DNA of 64,000 nt from NCBI RefSeq assembly GCF_001428125.1, contig NZ_LMSM01000007.1, positions 34,840 to 98,839 on the forward strand. The letters run 5' to 3'. A model generated the notes under the pieces. It searched no databases, had not been told where the DNA came from, and saw nothing but the letters and a program-made list of their open reading frames with translations. The number at the start of each line of letters is the position of its first letter. The first letter of the stretch is position 1. The DNA comes from Nocardioides sp. Soil774 (lineage in GTDB: Bacteria; Actinomycetota; Actinomycetes; Propionibacteriales; Nocardioidaceae). A program made the translations under genes and the position numbers. This document shows, one piece after another, positions 1-7,312 of the stretch.

Positions 1-6
1 ACCCTC

Positions 7-45
7 ACGAGAGCCGGCCCCGTCGTCAGACGGGCCGGCTCTCGT
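7..45 (+). terminator. Rho-independent-type hairpin of a gene left of the window
   Basis: A perfect 14-bp stem (7-20 with 32-45) encloses an 11-nt loop. There is no U-tract, as is common in actinobacteria. It lies just before the first Flp pilin unit, so it probably ends another pilin gene outside the window. The right arm of the same hairpin recurs at about 415-430, without its left arm, after the first pilin copy. Confidence 0.7.
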
Positions 46-165
46 TCGTCTGCCCGGGGTTCGACCCGGTCGAGCTGCACGCCAAGCTCCCGTACCTCCT
101 CCCCCAGACCTCCCCGGAACCTCCCCCGGACCGACTGGCTCGCCAACCCGCATGGCGAGGACCGC

Positions 166-183
166 GTAGTCACATGGGACTAC
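166..183. promoter_or_regulatory. 18-bp palindrome upstream of first flp copy
   Basis: GTAGTCACATGGGACTAC has inverted 6-bp ends and is repeated unchanged at 477-494 in the duplicated unit. A close relative occurs at 11102-11119. It lies about 110-120 bp before the pilin start, where a regulator could bind. The rest of 46-295 shows no coding potential apart from an AGGGGA ribosome-binding site about 8 nt before the ATG at 296. Confidence 0.45.
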
Positions 184-295
184 AGGGGTACAACCGGTCG
201 CCCGATTCGGCGCACACTGCCGACTTGGCACAGTTCTTCGTGTCGGGCTCTGGCAGACCAGGCCCGCCTCATCACTCAGACATAGGGGAAACAAC

Positions 296-562
296 ATGCT
301 CGAGAAGTTCATCGCTTTCCAGCTCTTCATGACCGCACCGCGCAAGGACGACAAGGGCGCCACCGCCGTCGAGTACGGCCTCATGGTCGCCCTCATCGCC
401 GTCGTCATCATCGCAGACGGGCCGGCTCTCTTCCATCCGCCTGTCCGACCCTCCATGACGCGCATGCAGGCGGCGTGTAGTCACATGGGACTACATGAGT
501 ACAGCCGGTCGCCCGATTCGGGGCACGCTGCCGACTTGGCACAGTTCTGGATGTGGACCTGA
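296..562 (+). CDS. Flp/type IVb pilin, first tandem copy, 3' end replaced (88 aa chimera)
   Basis: Residues 1-40 match the intact copy at 603-728: a short basic leader, a predicted prepilin peptidase site before ATAVEYGLM with the conserved Glu and Tyr, and a hydrophobic helix. After residue 40 the normal final Leu and stop are lost. Reading continues through terminator and intergenic DNA to a stop at 562, giving a 48-residue unrelated tail. Flp pilins polymerise through the N-terminal helix and are normally 40-60 aa, so this product is either an extended variant or, more likely, a decaying copy. The AGGGGA ribosome-binding site is intact. It belongs to a Tad-type pilus pathway whose assembly genes are not in the window. 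Confidence 0.7.
   Translation: MLEKFIAFQLFMTAPRKDDKGATAVEYGLMVALIAVVIIADGPALFHPPVRPSMTRMQAACSHMGLHEYSRSPDSGHAADLAQFWMWT
477..494. promoter_or_regulatory. 18-bp palindrome upstream of second flp copy
   Basis: It is identical to 166-183 and lies 108 bp before the ATG at 603. Its exact preservation inside a slightly diverged duplication is compatible with a functional binding site, though the duplication is too recent for this to prove selection. Confidence 0.45.
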
Positions 563-602
563 CAGATCCGGGCCCGCTCATCACTCAGACCTAGGGGACA
601 TC

Positions 603-728
603 ATGCTCGAGAAGTTCATCGCCTTCCAGCTCTTCATGACCGCACCGCGCAAGGACGACAAGGGCGCCACCGCCGTCGAGTACGGCCTCATGGTCGCCCT
701 CATCGCCGTCGTCATCATCGCGCTCTGA
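603..728 (+). CDS. Flp family type IVb pilin (41 aa, intact)
   Basis: This is a small major-pilin precursor of the Tad/Flp system. The sequence shows a leader with Lys/Arg residues, Gly21 followed by ATAVEYGLM (predicted cleavage after Gly21, with Glu at mature position 5 and Tyr at 6), and a C-terminal hydrophobic helix ending in Leu and TGA. The start at 603 is chosen because AGGGGA lies 4-9 nt before it and because it matches copy 1. A long hairpin terminator follows at 745-783, so it is probably its own transcription unit. The mature peptide would have only about 20 residues, at the short end for Flp pilins. Confidence 0.9.
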   Translation: MLEKFIAFQLFMTAPRKDDKGATAVEYGLMVALIAVVIIAL

Positions 729-744
729 CGGCAGCCGCAGACCT

Positions 745-783
745 CGTGAGCCGGCATCGTCGCTGCGACGGTGCCGGCTCACG
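745..783 (+). terminator. Terminator of second flp gene
   Basis: An 18-bp stem (745-762 with 766-783, including one T-G wobble) closes a 3-nt loop 17 nt after the pilin stop. Its position mirrors the hairpin at 7-45, so each pilin unit seems to have had its own terminator. Confidence 0.8.
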
Positions 784-810
784 CTCGTTCCTCCACGACA
801 GGAGACCCAG

Positions 811-981
811 ATGTTGTCGCACCTCCTCCGCCGGCTGCGGCGCGGCGAGCAAGGCGCCACCGCCGTCGAGTACGCACTCATGGTGAGCGGCATCGCCATC
901 GTCATCATCGCCGGCGTCACGCTATTCGGGACCAAGGCGAGCGAGCTCTTCCTCATCCCCGCCGGCGTCTTCGGCCCCTGA
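811..981 (+). CDS. Flp family type IVb pilin, third gene (56 aa)
   Basis: This diverged pilin has an Arg-rich leader, Gly15 followed by ATAVEYALM (prepilin peptidase site, conserved Glu and Tyr) and a hydrophobic helix. Its short tail (about residues 40-56) is of more normal length than in the tandem copies. AGGAG at 800-804 sets the start at 811. It follows the terminator of copy 2 and converges with the minus-strand peptidase gene that ends at 1052. It may be a second major pilin or a minor pilin. Confidence 0.88.
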   Translation: MLSHLLRRLRRGEQGATAVEYALMVSGIAIVIIAGVTLFGTKASELFLIPAGVFGP

Positions 982-1051
982 TCCGCCAGGTACGGGCGAA
1001 CCCCCGCCGCCCGTTGTTGTCGCCGCGCTCCGCTGCTCGACAGCCGAGCCG

Positions 1052-2236
1052 TCAACCGATCATGCCTCGAAGCGCCTGGCGCCAGCCTCGGGTGAGCGAC
1101 GTAGGTTGGATGCCGGCGTGCGCCAGGACGCGTTCCAAAGGACTTCCAGCCGCTGCCGCGTCGTAAACGGCCACCAGCCCCCGCTCCCCCAGCCGCTCAG
1201 CGATGATGCGGCAGGCGAGCCAGGCTTCCTCGTACTGCGCTTGGAGGTCCTCCGCGCGGGTGTCGAAGTCAGCCGCCGTAGGCAGGTCGCGCGGCACCCC
1301 GTCGCGGCGTACAGCCTCGATCGCACGCCCCAACGTGACGCGATCGGGCAGGCGCACGTCGCGCAGGGCGACGTAGTCTGCGAAGCCCTCCAGCAGCCAC
1401 GGCTCGACCGGGCTGCGCACCGCGTCGGTGAAGACATGGACGAGCTCGTGGCTCATCACCACCTGGGCGCCTGCGCGGCGCAGCGCGGATGTCACGTCGG
1501 GGTTGAGGAACACGTGGACCGGCGCCTCGTCGTCCGACGCGTCACCCGGCGTCGTGGTCACCGCTGCGATCCCGGCATAGGTGCCGGGCTCGACGCCGAG
1601 CGTCGCGTCGAGGCCCGCGGCTGTGGCCGGCACCTCGACGACCACGGGACCGACGCGCGCTGGCAGCACGCGGCTCACCACCCCGATGCCCACCCTGACG
1701 CGCCGGGCGGTCGCCTCCGCCACTGATCTCTCGCCGTCAACGAGCACCAGCACGCCGTCGGTGCGGACGACCGCGAGCTCCCCCTGCAGCCACAGCGGCA
1801 CCCGGGCGCGGTCCTGCGCCGCGAACCCCGTGATCGCGAGCCCGTCCTCCGTCGGGGCGAACCCGACGGCGACGTCGGCGCTCGACGCGCCCTCGTCGAC
1901 CCCTCCGAGCCGCCAGGTGAGGTCGACGACACCCGTCCACGAGCCGTCGGCAGCGACCGTCCCGACCTGGTCGACGTAGCGGGCCTCGACGTCGCGCAGA
2001 GCCAGCGCGCGGGCGTTGTGGGCGACGGCGGAGAGCAGCTCCTGCGCGGCCGCGTCGTCCGGAGGGGCGAGGGCACCCAGCGCGGAGTCGTCGCGCGAGC
2101 GGACGCCCGCCACGAGCGAGGCGACGGCGGCAGCGGCCTCCGCGGGACTGGCGCGGGGGGCGTCCACCGGTCGCGGCTCGACGTCGTGACGCCCGGATCG
2201 GGTCAGGACCACCGCGAGCACCACGACCAGGCACAA
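1052..2236 (-). CDS. Membrane-anchored or secreted gluzincin-type zinc metallopeptidase
   Basis: An N-terminal hydrophobic segment is followed by about 230 residues without a recognised domain. A metallopeptidase core then carries HELVH (His263, Glu264, His267) and a downstream WLLEGFADY motif whose Glu283 would be the third zinc ligand, the arrangement of peptidase MA-like families. It probably acts outside the membrane. The annotated TTG start at 2236 is uncertain. The frame stays open upstream and reads through a hairpin into a CTG at 2296 that overlaps the stop of the preceding hydrolase gene; those 20 extra residues would lengthen the hydrophobic helix. Substrate unknown. Confidence 0.7.
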   Translation of the reverse strand: MCLVVVLAVVLTRSGRHDVEPRPVDAPRASPAEAAAAVASLVAGVRSRDDSALGALAPPDDAAAQELLSAVAHNARALALRDVEARYVDQVGTVAADGSWTGVVDLTWRLGGVDEGASSADVAVGFAPTEDGLAITGFAAQDRARVPLWLQGELAVVRTDGVLVLVDGERSVAEATARRVRVGIGVVSRVLPARVGPVVVEVPATAAGLDATLGVEPGTYAGIAAVTTTPGDASDDEAPVHVFLNPDVTSALRRAGAQVVMSHELVHVFTDAVRSPVEPWLLEGFADYVALRDVRLPDRVTLGRAIEAVRRDGVPRDLPTAADFDTRAEDLQAQYEEAWLACRIIAERLGERGLVAVYDAAAAGSPLERVLAHAGIQPTSLTRGWRQALRGMIG

Positions 2237-2277
2237 CGAAAGGCCGGCCGCCCACAGGAGTGGGCGACCGGCCTTCG
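2237..2277 (-). terminator. Hairpin between the NlpC/P60 gene and the peptidase gene
   Basis: Arms 2237-2254 and 2261-2277 pair almost perfectly (one bulge, one mismatch) around a 6-nt loop, 12 nt after the stop of the upstream minus-strand gene. It looks like a terminator or attenuator. It also overlaps the possible extended N-terminal coding region of the peptidase. Confidence 0.6.
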
Positions 2278-2288
2278 AGGTCTGCGGG

Positions 2289-3290
2289 TCAGCCAGGGCG
2301 GACCGCGCCGACGTAGGGCATCGAGTAGAGGCCCGCGACCGCGACGCCCGTGCCGGGGTTGGCCGCGTGCACGATCATGCCGTTGCCGATGTACATGCCG
2401 ACGTGGCTGATCGGGCTGTAGTAGAACACCAGGTCGCCCGGCTGCAGGTCGCTGGCCGCGATGTGCGGGCCGGAGCCGAACTGCGCGCTCGACGAGTGCG
2501 GGAGCGACACGCCCGCCTGGGCCCAGGCGCGCATCGTGAGGCCGCTGCAGTCGAATGCGTTCTCCCCCATCGCGCCGTAGACGTAGGCGTCACCGACCTG
2601 AGCCATGGCGTAGGCGACAGCGGCGGCCGCACGACCCGACGCCGGCACCGAGGACGGCACCGTGACAGGGGCGCGCGAGCTGCTGCGGGAGGCGGCGAGG
2701 ACTCGCTCGCGCTCGTCGGCCTCGAGGTCGGCGAGGAGGTCCTTGGCCTCGGCGAGCTTGGTGTCGACCGTCTTCTTCTCCGCGCTCAGCTGGTCGGTGA
2801 GCTCGGAGATCTCGGCGGCGCGGTCGTCGGTCGCCTCGCGGCGGATGTCGAGGGCCTGGAGCTGGGTGTCGTAGTCGGAGAGCAGCGAGGCCTGGAGGTC
2901 GTTGAACGACGACATCGTGGACAGGGTGTCCAGGAACGAGCCCGGGTCCTCGGAGACCACGATCTGGCCGACGGTCGAGATGCCCTCGCCCTCGAGCTGG
3001 CGCACGACCGCGTCGGAGACCTGGTCGCGCACGGCGTCGAGCCGCTCGTCCTGGCGCTGCTGGTCGGCCTTGAGCCCGGCGAGGTCGCGACGCAGGTCGG
3101 CCAGGTCGAGCTCGGCGTCGTGCAGGCGCTCCTGGGCGGCCTCGGCCTCGTGGTAGAGGCGATCGACGCGGACCTTGACGTCCTTGATGTCGGGGTCGGC
3201 CTGCGCGGGGGTGGCAGGCACGAATGAGATGGCGGCGATCGCGGACAGTCCGAGCACGGTCGCGCCAGCTCGCTTGCGGGTGTGAGCCAC
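2289..3290 (-). CDS. NlpC/P60 (C40) peptidoglycan endopeptidase, RipA-like
   Basis: This secreted hydrolase of 333 aa probably cuts D-Glu-(meso)DAP stem-peptide bonds during growth or cell separation. The order is a signal peptide, a long charged coiled-coil region rich in Asp, Glu, Arg and Leu (about residues 40-210), a Ser/Ala linker and a C-terminal NlpC/P60 domain. The catalytic residues are visible: Cys248 in FDCSGL, His296 in ISHVGMYIG and His308 in VHAAN. The GTG at 3290 is chosen because GGGAG lies about 9 nt upstream and the signal peptide begins right after it; an upstream ATG at 3383 falls inside the riboswitch. Expression is expected to respond to cyclic di-AMP. Confidence 0.88.
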   Translation of the reverse strand: MAHTRKRAGATVLGLSAIAAISFVPATPAQADPDIKDVKVRVDRLYHEAEAAQERLHDAELDLADLRRDLAGLKADQQRQDERLDAVRDQVSDAVVRQLEGEGISTVGQIVVSEDPGSFLDTLSTMSSFNDLQASLLSDYDTQLQALDIRREATDDRAAEISELTDQLSAEKKTVDTKLAEAKDLLADLEADERERVLAASRSSSRAPVTVPSSVPASGRAAAAVAYAMAQVGDAYVYGAMGENAFDCSGLTMRAWAQAGVSLPHSSSAQFGSGPHIAASDLQPGDLVFYYSPISHVGMYIGNGMIVHAANPGTGVAVAGLYSMPYVGAVRPG

Positions 3291-3311
3291 GAGCGGGGGT
3301 TCTCCCTCAGG

Positions 3312-3449
3312 GTGTCGTACGCCTACCGGGTGAGCTGACGGGTTCGGCACGACTGTCCTACCCCTGCTCCACGCACCGCTCACGCGATGCGCCTCGCAGG
3401 GGATTCACCCCAGGGGGAAGGTTGGTTCCCCGGCTCGCCGACCACGATC
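3312..3449 (-). promoter_or_regulatory. Cyclic di-AMP riboswitch (ydaO/yuaA type)
   Basis: Read on the minus strand, the leader contains the conserved blocks GGGGAACC, GGGGUGAAUC, AGGGGUAGGAC and CCGAACCCGUCAGCUCACCC followed by GGUAGGCG, in the order typical of the ydaO class in actinobacteria. In this phylum such elements commonly precede cell-wall hydrolase genes, and here it ends about 20 nt before the GTG of a RipA-like hydrolase. The known class is usually an OFF switch when c-di-AMP binds. The exact ends are approximate. Confidence 0.85.
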
Positions 3450-3524
3450 ATGCAGGGGTGTGGCCCACGACTCGGCGCGACGCCCGCGCGGGCCGGGTGA
3501 CCCACTGCCACGGACGTCAGGGAC

Positions 3525-3554
3525 ACCCTAGACCGGAGAAGTTGGCCTCGCCAA
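3525..3554 (-). promoter_or_regulatory. Promoter for the riboswitch/NlpC transcript
   Basis: On the minus strand TTGGCG (3549-3554) and TAGGGT (3525-3530) are separated by 18 bp, giving a start near 3518 and a leader of about 228 nt that contains the riboswitch. The -35 lies within an inverted repeat at 3538-3559 that could also serve as the terminator of the acyltransferase gene ending at 3567. Confidence 0.55.
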
Positions 3555-3566
3555 ACTTCCCGCGAT

Positions 3567-4640
3567 TCATCTCAGACTGATCTCAAGCTGCTCGGCGCGC
3601 ACGTGACCGACCCGATCCTTGAGACGGAGGAAGGGCTCCTCGACGCACCGCCAGGACAGGTGGACCACGAGCGCGGTGAGCAGGGCTGCGAGCAGAAGAG
3701 CCGGCCACCGACCGGGTGCTGCCAGGGCCGCGGCACCCCCGACGAGTGGATGGTGCCAGAGGTAGATCCCGTAGGACCTGCGGCCGACGAGCTGGAGCTT
3801 CGGCGACGCGAAGAGTCCGACAGCGGGGCCCGGCGCCACGAGCACGATCGCGAGGGAGGTCGCCGCCGCCACCAGGGTCGGCAGCACCAAGACGGCTACG
3901 CGCGGGTCCTCGACCATGCTCGAGGACGCGACGAGGCCCAGCAGGCCCGCGGCCGCCCACGGGTGGGCTCGACCCGGCGCACGGGTGTGGAGCCACAGCG
4001 CGGCCAGGCAGCCGATGAGGAGGCCGTCCATGCGGGTGTCGGCACCGAAGTGGACACGAAGGACCCCACGACCGTCGTCCCACAGCATGAGGCGCAGCAC
4101 GACAGCTGTCAGCGAGCCGAGTCCGGCGACCAACGTCGCGAACGCGAACCGGCCCCTCCCCAGCGCGAGGACGACGATCAACACGCACGGCCACACGATG
4201 TAGAACTGCTCCTCGATCGCGAGGGACCAAGTGTGGCCGATTGCCGAGTCGCGCCCCTGCATGGCGGTCGTGTAGTTGCCGACGTAGAGGATCGCGCCGA
4301 CGAAGTCACGTCCGGATGCGACCACTGGCGCTTGGGACACCCAGGTGACCACACCCATGGCGGCGAGGAACAACATGAGTGCCGGGAAGAGGCGACAGGC
4401 GCGCCGGAAGTAGAAGCGCCTGAGCGAGACGGCGCCGCTGGCACGGTGCTCCTCGAGGAGCAAGGTAGTGATCAGGAAGCCGCTGAGGGCGAAGAACATC
4501 GTCACACCGACATTCCCCGCCAGCGGCGGCAGGAAGCCGGCGTGGCACGCGACGACGACAAGGATGGCTGCGGCACGAATGACGTCCAGCTGCAACCGTC
4601 GCCTCGGCTGCCAGCCGTCTCCTGCATCCATGGCGAGCAT
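3567..4640 (-). CDS. Acyltransferase 3 family membrane protein (OafA-like)
   Basis: This integral membrane O-acyltransferase of about 357 aa has roughly ten predicted helices. The family signature is at the N-terminus: RLQLDVIRAAAILVVVACHA with the conserved Asp, Arg and His, then GVTMFFALSGFLIT and RRFYFRRACRLFPAL. Known relatives move acetyl or other acyl groups to cell-wall polysaccharides, peptidoglycan or lipids; the acceptor cannot be told here. Two ATGs are possible (4640 or 4631). It lies upstream of the hydrolase unit, on the same strand but with its own end. Confidence 0.85.
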   Translation of the reverse strand: MLAMDAGDGWQPRRRLQLDVIRAAAILVVVACHAGFLPPLAGNVGVTMFFALSGFLITTLLLEEHRASGAVSLRRFYFRRACRLFPALMLFLAAMGVVTWVSQAPVVASGRDFVGAILYVGNYTTAMQGRDSAIGHTWSLAIEEQFYIVWPCVLIVVLALGRGRFAFATLVAGLGSLTAVVLRLMLWDDGRGVLRVHFGADTRMDGLLIGCLAALWLHTRAPGRAHPWAAAGLLGLVASSSMVEDPRVAVLVLPTLVAAATSLAIVLVAPGPAVGLFASPKLQLVGRRSYGIYLWHHPLVGGAAALAAPGRWPALLLAALLTALVVHLSWRCVEEPFLRLKDRVGHVRAEQLEISLR

Positions 4641-4684
4641 GATCCTTCACACGCGCCGGTTCGGCAGCAGATTGGTCATCTGAC

Positions 4685-4891
4685 TCAGGCGGACTCGATC
4701 ATCGGCCCGGCCACAGGCTTGACCAGCCGCAGCGGCGGCACCAGCCCTCCTGAGGCCAGCGCGTCCAGCGCGGCCAGCTCGTCCTCGTCAATGGTGAGGT
4801 CCGGTGGCGGGCCCAGCAGCACCGTGACCACGCAGTCGTGGCAGTGCAGGCCGCGCACCACGCAGGTGTGGCAATCGATCCGTGTCGTCAT
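4685..4891 (-). CDS. Small Cys-rich conserved hypothetical protein (68 aa)
   Basis: The N-terminus carries a compact motif with four Cys and two His, RIDCHTCVVRGLHCHDCVVT, suggesting a metal site or disulfide pair. It is followed by an acidic stretch and a hydrophobic C-terminus ending PPLRLVKP. Similar proteins are known to me in other actinobacteria near cell-wall hydrolases, but no function is established. The ATG at 4891 is preferred; a GTG at 4921 would add 10 residues. It lies between the acyltransferase and the IS110 remnant, all within an envelope-related cluster. Confidence 0.6.
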   Translation of the reverse strand: MTTRIDCHTCVVRGLHCHDCVVTVLLGPPPDLTIDEDELAALDALASGGLVPPLRLVKPVAGPMIESA

Positions 4892-4949
4892 GTCCCGAAC
4901 GCTCGCAGGTACCACCGACACTGATGATGTTCCTGCCCTGGGGTCGTGA

Positions 4950-5900
4950 CTCAGCCACCGACTGTCGGCCTGCTGGCTTGACCCTCAATTGGACCGTCCG
5001 GCCCCGAGGCATCCGCGCGCCGGCCGGGCGGACATGACCTCATAAGAGCCTGGCGAAGCCTCATCAGTGTCCTGTCTGGTCGCCCGACCGGCGTCGACCC
5101 ATCCCATCGACTGGAATCGACACGGAAGGCAGATTCATCATGACAGTGACCGCTTTGGAAACCGGCACGATCTTCGGCGGGATCGACACGCACGCGGACA
5201 CCATCCACGTCGCGGCGATCGAAGCCTGGGGTCGCCAGCTCGGCGACCAGGAGCTCCCCACAACACCGACGGGCTATCGCAACGCGCTGGCGTTCTTGAC
5301 CGGCCACGGCGCGGTAACCGGCATCGGGATCGAGGGCACCAGGTCCTACGGCACCGGTATCGCTCGGACTGCGGTCGATGCCGGGTTCGACGTGCGCGAG
5401 GTCGTACGCCCTGAACGATCGGTGCGCAGACGCCAAGTCAAGTCGGATCCAATCGATGCCTACCAAGCCGCCCACGCCGTGCTGAGCGGCCGGGCCACCG
5501 CAGCAGCCAAGACAGCTGACATCGCCGCGCTACGCGCGCTGCACAACGCTGCACACGATCGCGATGGCACGAATGCGCAACCACCCGCGCACCAAGGCCT
5601 TCGTTCAACTCCAGCGGGACGCAACCGGTCCACCCCGGAGATCATGAGAATCCTCAAGCGCGCCATCGCCCGGAAGATGTACAAGCAACTCACCAAGCCC
5701 CACGACGACCTCCACGTCCACGACCTACGACCAACCCGGCAAGCCGAGAACGTCACCCTCGAGGCAGCCGCCCGAGCACTCGGCCTGGCAACCGTCACGA
5801 TCAGCCGCACCGAACGCGGACAATTCATCACTCCCGAGGTCGTCCAGCGCTACCGAGAGTGGCTCGAAACGGCTTGACCATCCATAGGAGCTTCAACGGG
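4950..5900 (+). mobile_element. IS110-family insertion sequence remnant (bounds approximate)
   Basis: The element contains a truncated IS110 transposase gene (5140-5877) and about 180 bp of upstream non-coding DNA. IS110 elements lack long terminal inverted repeats, so the ends cannot be fixed. Related short strings, CATAAGAGCCT near 5041 and CATAGGAGCTT near 5883, sit at the left and right sides and may be end sequences. In IS110 relatives such as IS621 the region before the transposase encodes a bridge RNA. Here GGACA (5030-5034) can pair with TGTCC (5068-5072) and GGGCG with CGCCC just outside, consistent with a remnant of such an RNA. Confidence 0.6.
5140..5877 (+). pseudogene. Internally deleted IS110-family transposase
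   Basis: The N-terminal RuvC-like DEDD domain is complete, with Asp16 (GGIDTH), Glu65 (GIEGT) and Asp103/Asp106 (KSDPIDA). After about residue 140 the sequence jumps over the central coiled coil and the C-terminal domain with the catalytic serine to a short end piece, EIMRILKRAIARKMYKQL. The last 55 residues resemble an Xre-like helix-turn-helix, seen in or next to some actinobacterial IS110 transposases. Without the serine domain the product should not catalyse transposition. It could still be translated as a 245-aa protein. Confidence 0.8.
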
Positions 5901-5935
5901 CTCCCGGCGTGTCGCGAGGGGTCCCATTGTCGTCC

Positions 5936-7312
5936 TCACCTACGGACGAAGCAGGTCCAGCCGGCACCGCAATCCGTGGCGGAGAACGCAGCGTCGTCCT
6001 CGACCAGCGCCGCCTGCGGCGAGTCCTCGCGGGCGACGACGACGTCCACGGCATCCACAGCCGACCGCGCGCCCGCGCTCCCGTCGAGGAAGTCCAGGTA
6101 CGCCGCCTGGTCCCGGTGCGTGAAGGCATCCAGTGGGTTGGCGGCCCACAAGCGCACCCCCTCGACCGCCAGCGTCTCGGAGAGCGGAGTCGGGGCCAGC
6201 ACCACGTCGTCCCCCGCCGTGGCCACCACAGTCCGCACCACGGCCGAGGGCTGGCCCAGCACCGCCTCGCCCCGAGCCAGCACCACGGGCAGGGCGACGG
6301 CGAACGCGACGATGCCGACCACGACCGCGGACCCGAACTGGTGCCGGGAGCGATCAGCGCGCTCAGGTGCGCCATTGTCCGGGCGCCCAGCGGCGAGGAC
6401 CGCCAGGACGCAGACGAGCCAGATGCCGTGCCGCGCGGCGCTCGCGGTGGCCACGCACAGTCCGAGCACCGCGACGTACTCCCAGGCGGCGCGACGGCGG
6501 CGGAGGAACACCACCAGCAGGACGAGCGCCGCGGCGATCATGACGACATCGAACGGGCTGTCGAGGCTCGGCCTCGCCCACAGCCCTTCTGCGCGCTGGG
6601 CCGACACGTTGTCGAAGACCGTTGCGTAGTAGGCCGGCGTGTGCCACAGCTGGGGCGTGGCACAGAGCGCGAGGAGGCTCGTTGCGCCGACAGCGATGCT
6701 CTGCGTGAGGTGCGTCCGCGTGCGCTGGACGAGCAGGTAGGCACCCAGCACACACACACCGAGAAGTGCAGCCCCGTGGAGGTTCCCCCACAGCGCGACG
6801 AGCGGCACCGCCCACCAGATCCGGCGGTCCGGCGTCCGCGCCTGGCTGCAGACCAGAGCCAGCAGCAGCACGAACAGGACCAGCGAGTACGACTGTGCCC
6901 GCACGACCGCCAACGACGCGAGACCACCGAGGACGACGAGAGCCACCGCAGCAGCGGCGTGGGCGTCGCCCGCGCCGCGCGCACGCACGACCACCGCCAG
7001 CACGACGAGGGTCGTGACGACGGCCGCGAGGTGGGCCAGGACCGGTGCAGCGTCACCGACGCCATGCATCGCGGACGCGGTGAGCTCGGCGAGCACCGGG
7101 ACGTTGTGCCAGCCCCCGGTGTCCGCGACGGCGAAGGGAACCCGGTCGGGCACCTGCCCGGTGGTGCGGACGTGGTCCCCCAGCGCCACGAGCCAGTCCC
7201 AGTCCGCGCCGATCCGGACGAAACACGCCAGGAATGCCGCGCACGCGACGACCGACAGGACGGTCCAGCGCCACTGACCGAGCGCTCCACGGACGCCCGG
7301 CGCGCTGCTCAC
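5936..7312 (-). CDS. Multi-spanning membrane protein, GT-C glycosyltransferase-like
   Basis: The 458-aa protein has about ten hydrophobic helices and a C-terminal extracytoplasmic-type domain rich in Asp and Ala. After helix 1 it carries DWDWLVALGDHVRTTG and a Trp-His pair, resembling the first loop of GT-C transferases, and it has the same overall plan as the protein at 14778-16154. The GTG at 7312 overlaps the TGA of the NYN gene by 4 bp (GTGA), so the two are translationally coupled. The open frame continues far upstream, but that part is an antisense shadow of the NYN gene. Donor and acceptor are unknown. Confidence 0.65.
   Translation of the reverse strand: MSSAPGVRGALGQWRWTVLSVVACAAFLACFVRIGADWDWLVALGDHVRTTGQVPDRVPFAVADTGGWHNVPVLAELTASAMHGVGDAAPVLAHLAAVVTTLVVLAVVVRARGAGDAHAAAAVALVVLGGLASLAVVRAQSYSLVLFVLLLALVCSQARTPDRRIWWAVPLVALWGNLHGAALLGVCVLGAYLLVQRTRTHLTQSIAVGATSLLALCATPQLWHTPAYYATVFDNVSAQRAEGLWARPSLDSPFDVVMIAAALVLLVVFLRRRRAAWEYVAVLGLCVATASAARHGIWLVCVLAVLAAGRPDNGAPERADRSRHQFGSAVVVGIVAFAVALPVVLARGEAVLGQPSAVVRTVVATAGDDVVLAPTPLSETLAVEGVRLWAANPLDAFTHRDQAAYLDFLDGSAGARSAVDAVDVVVAREDSPQAALVEDDAAFSATDCGAGWTCFVRR

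Larger units (their letters stand above)
166..719 (+). repeat. Tandem duplication of an flp upstream region plus gene
   Basis: The segment 166-412 recurs as 477-719 with a few small differences. The pilin coding part, 296-412 versus 603-719, differs at a single base (GCT versus GCC in codon 7), so the duplication is recent or kept uniform by gene conversion. At the junction (about 413) the 3' end of copy 1, with its stop codon and the left arm of its terminator, is missing. Confidence 0.85.

Noticed and set aside
2367..3227. A 286-codon plus-strand frame opposite the NlpC/P60 gene
   Set aside because: Its Val/Ala/Gly-rich sequence is the mirror of the coiled-coil coding region, with no ribosome-binding site or homology.
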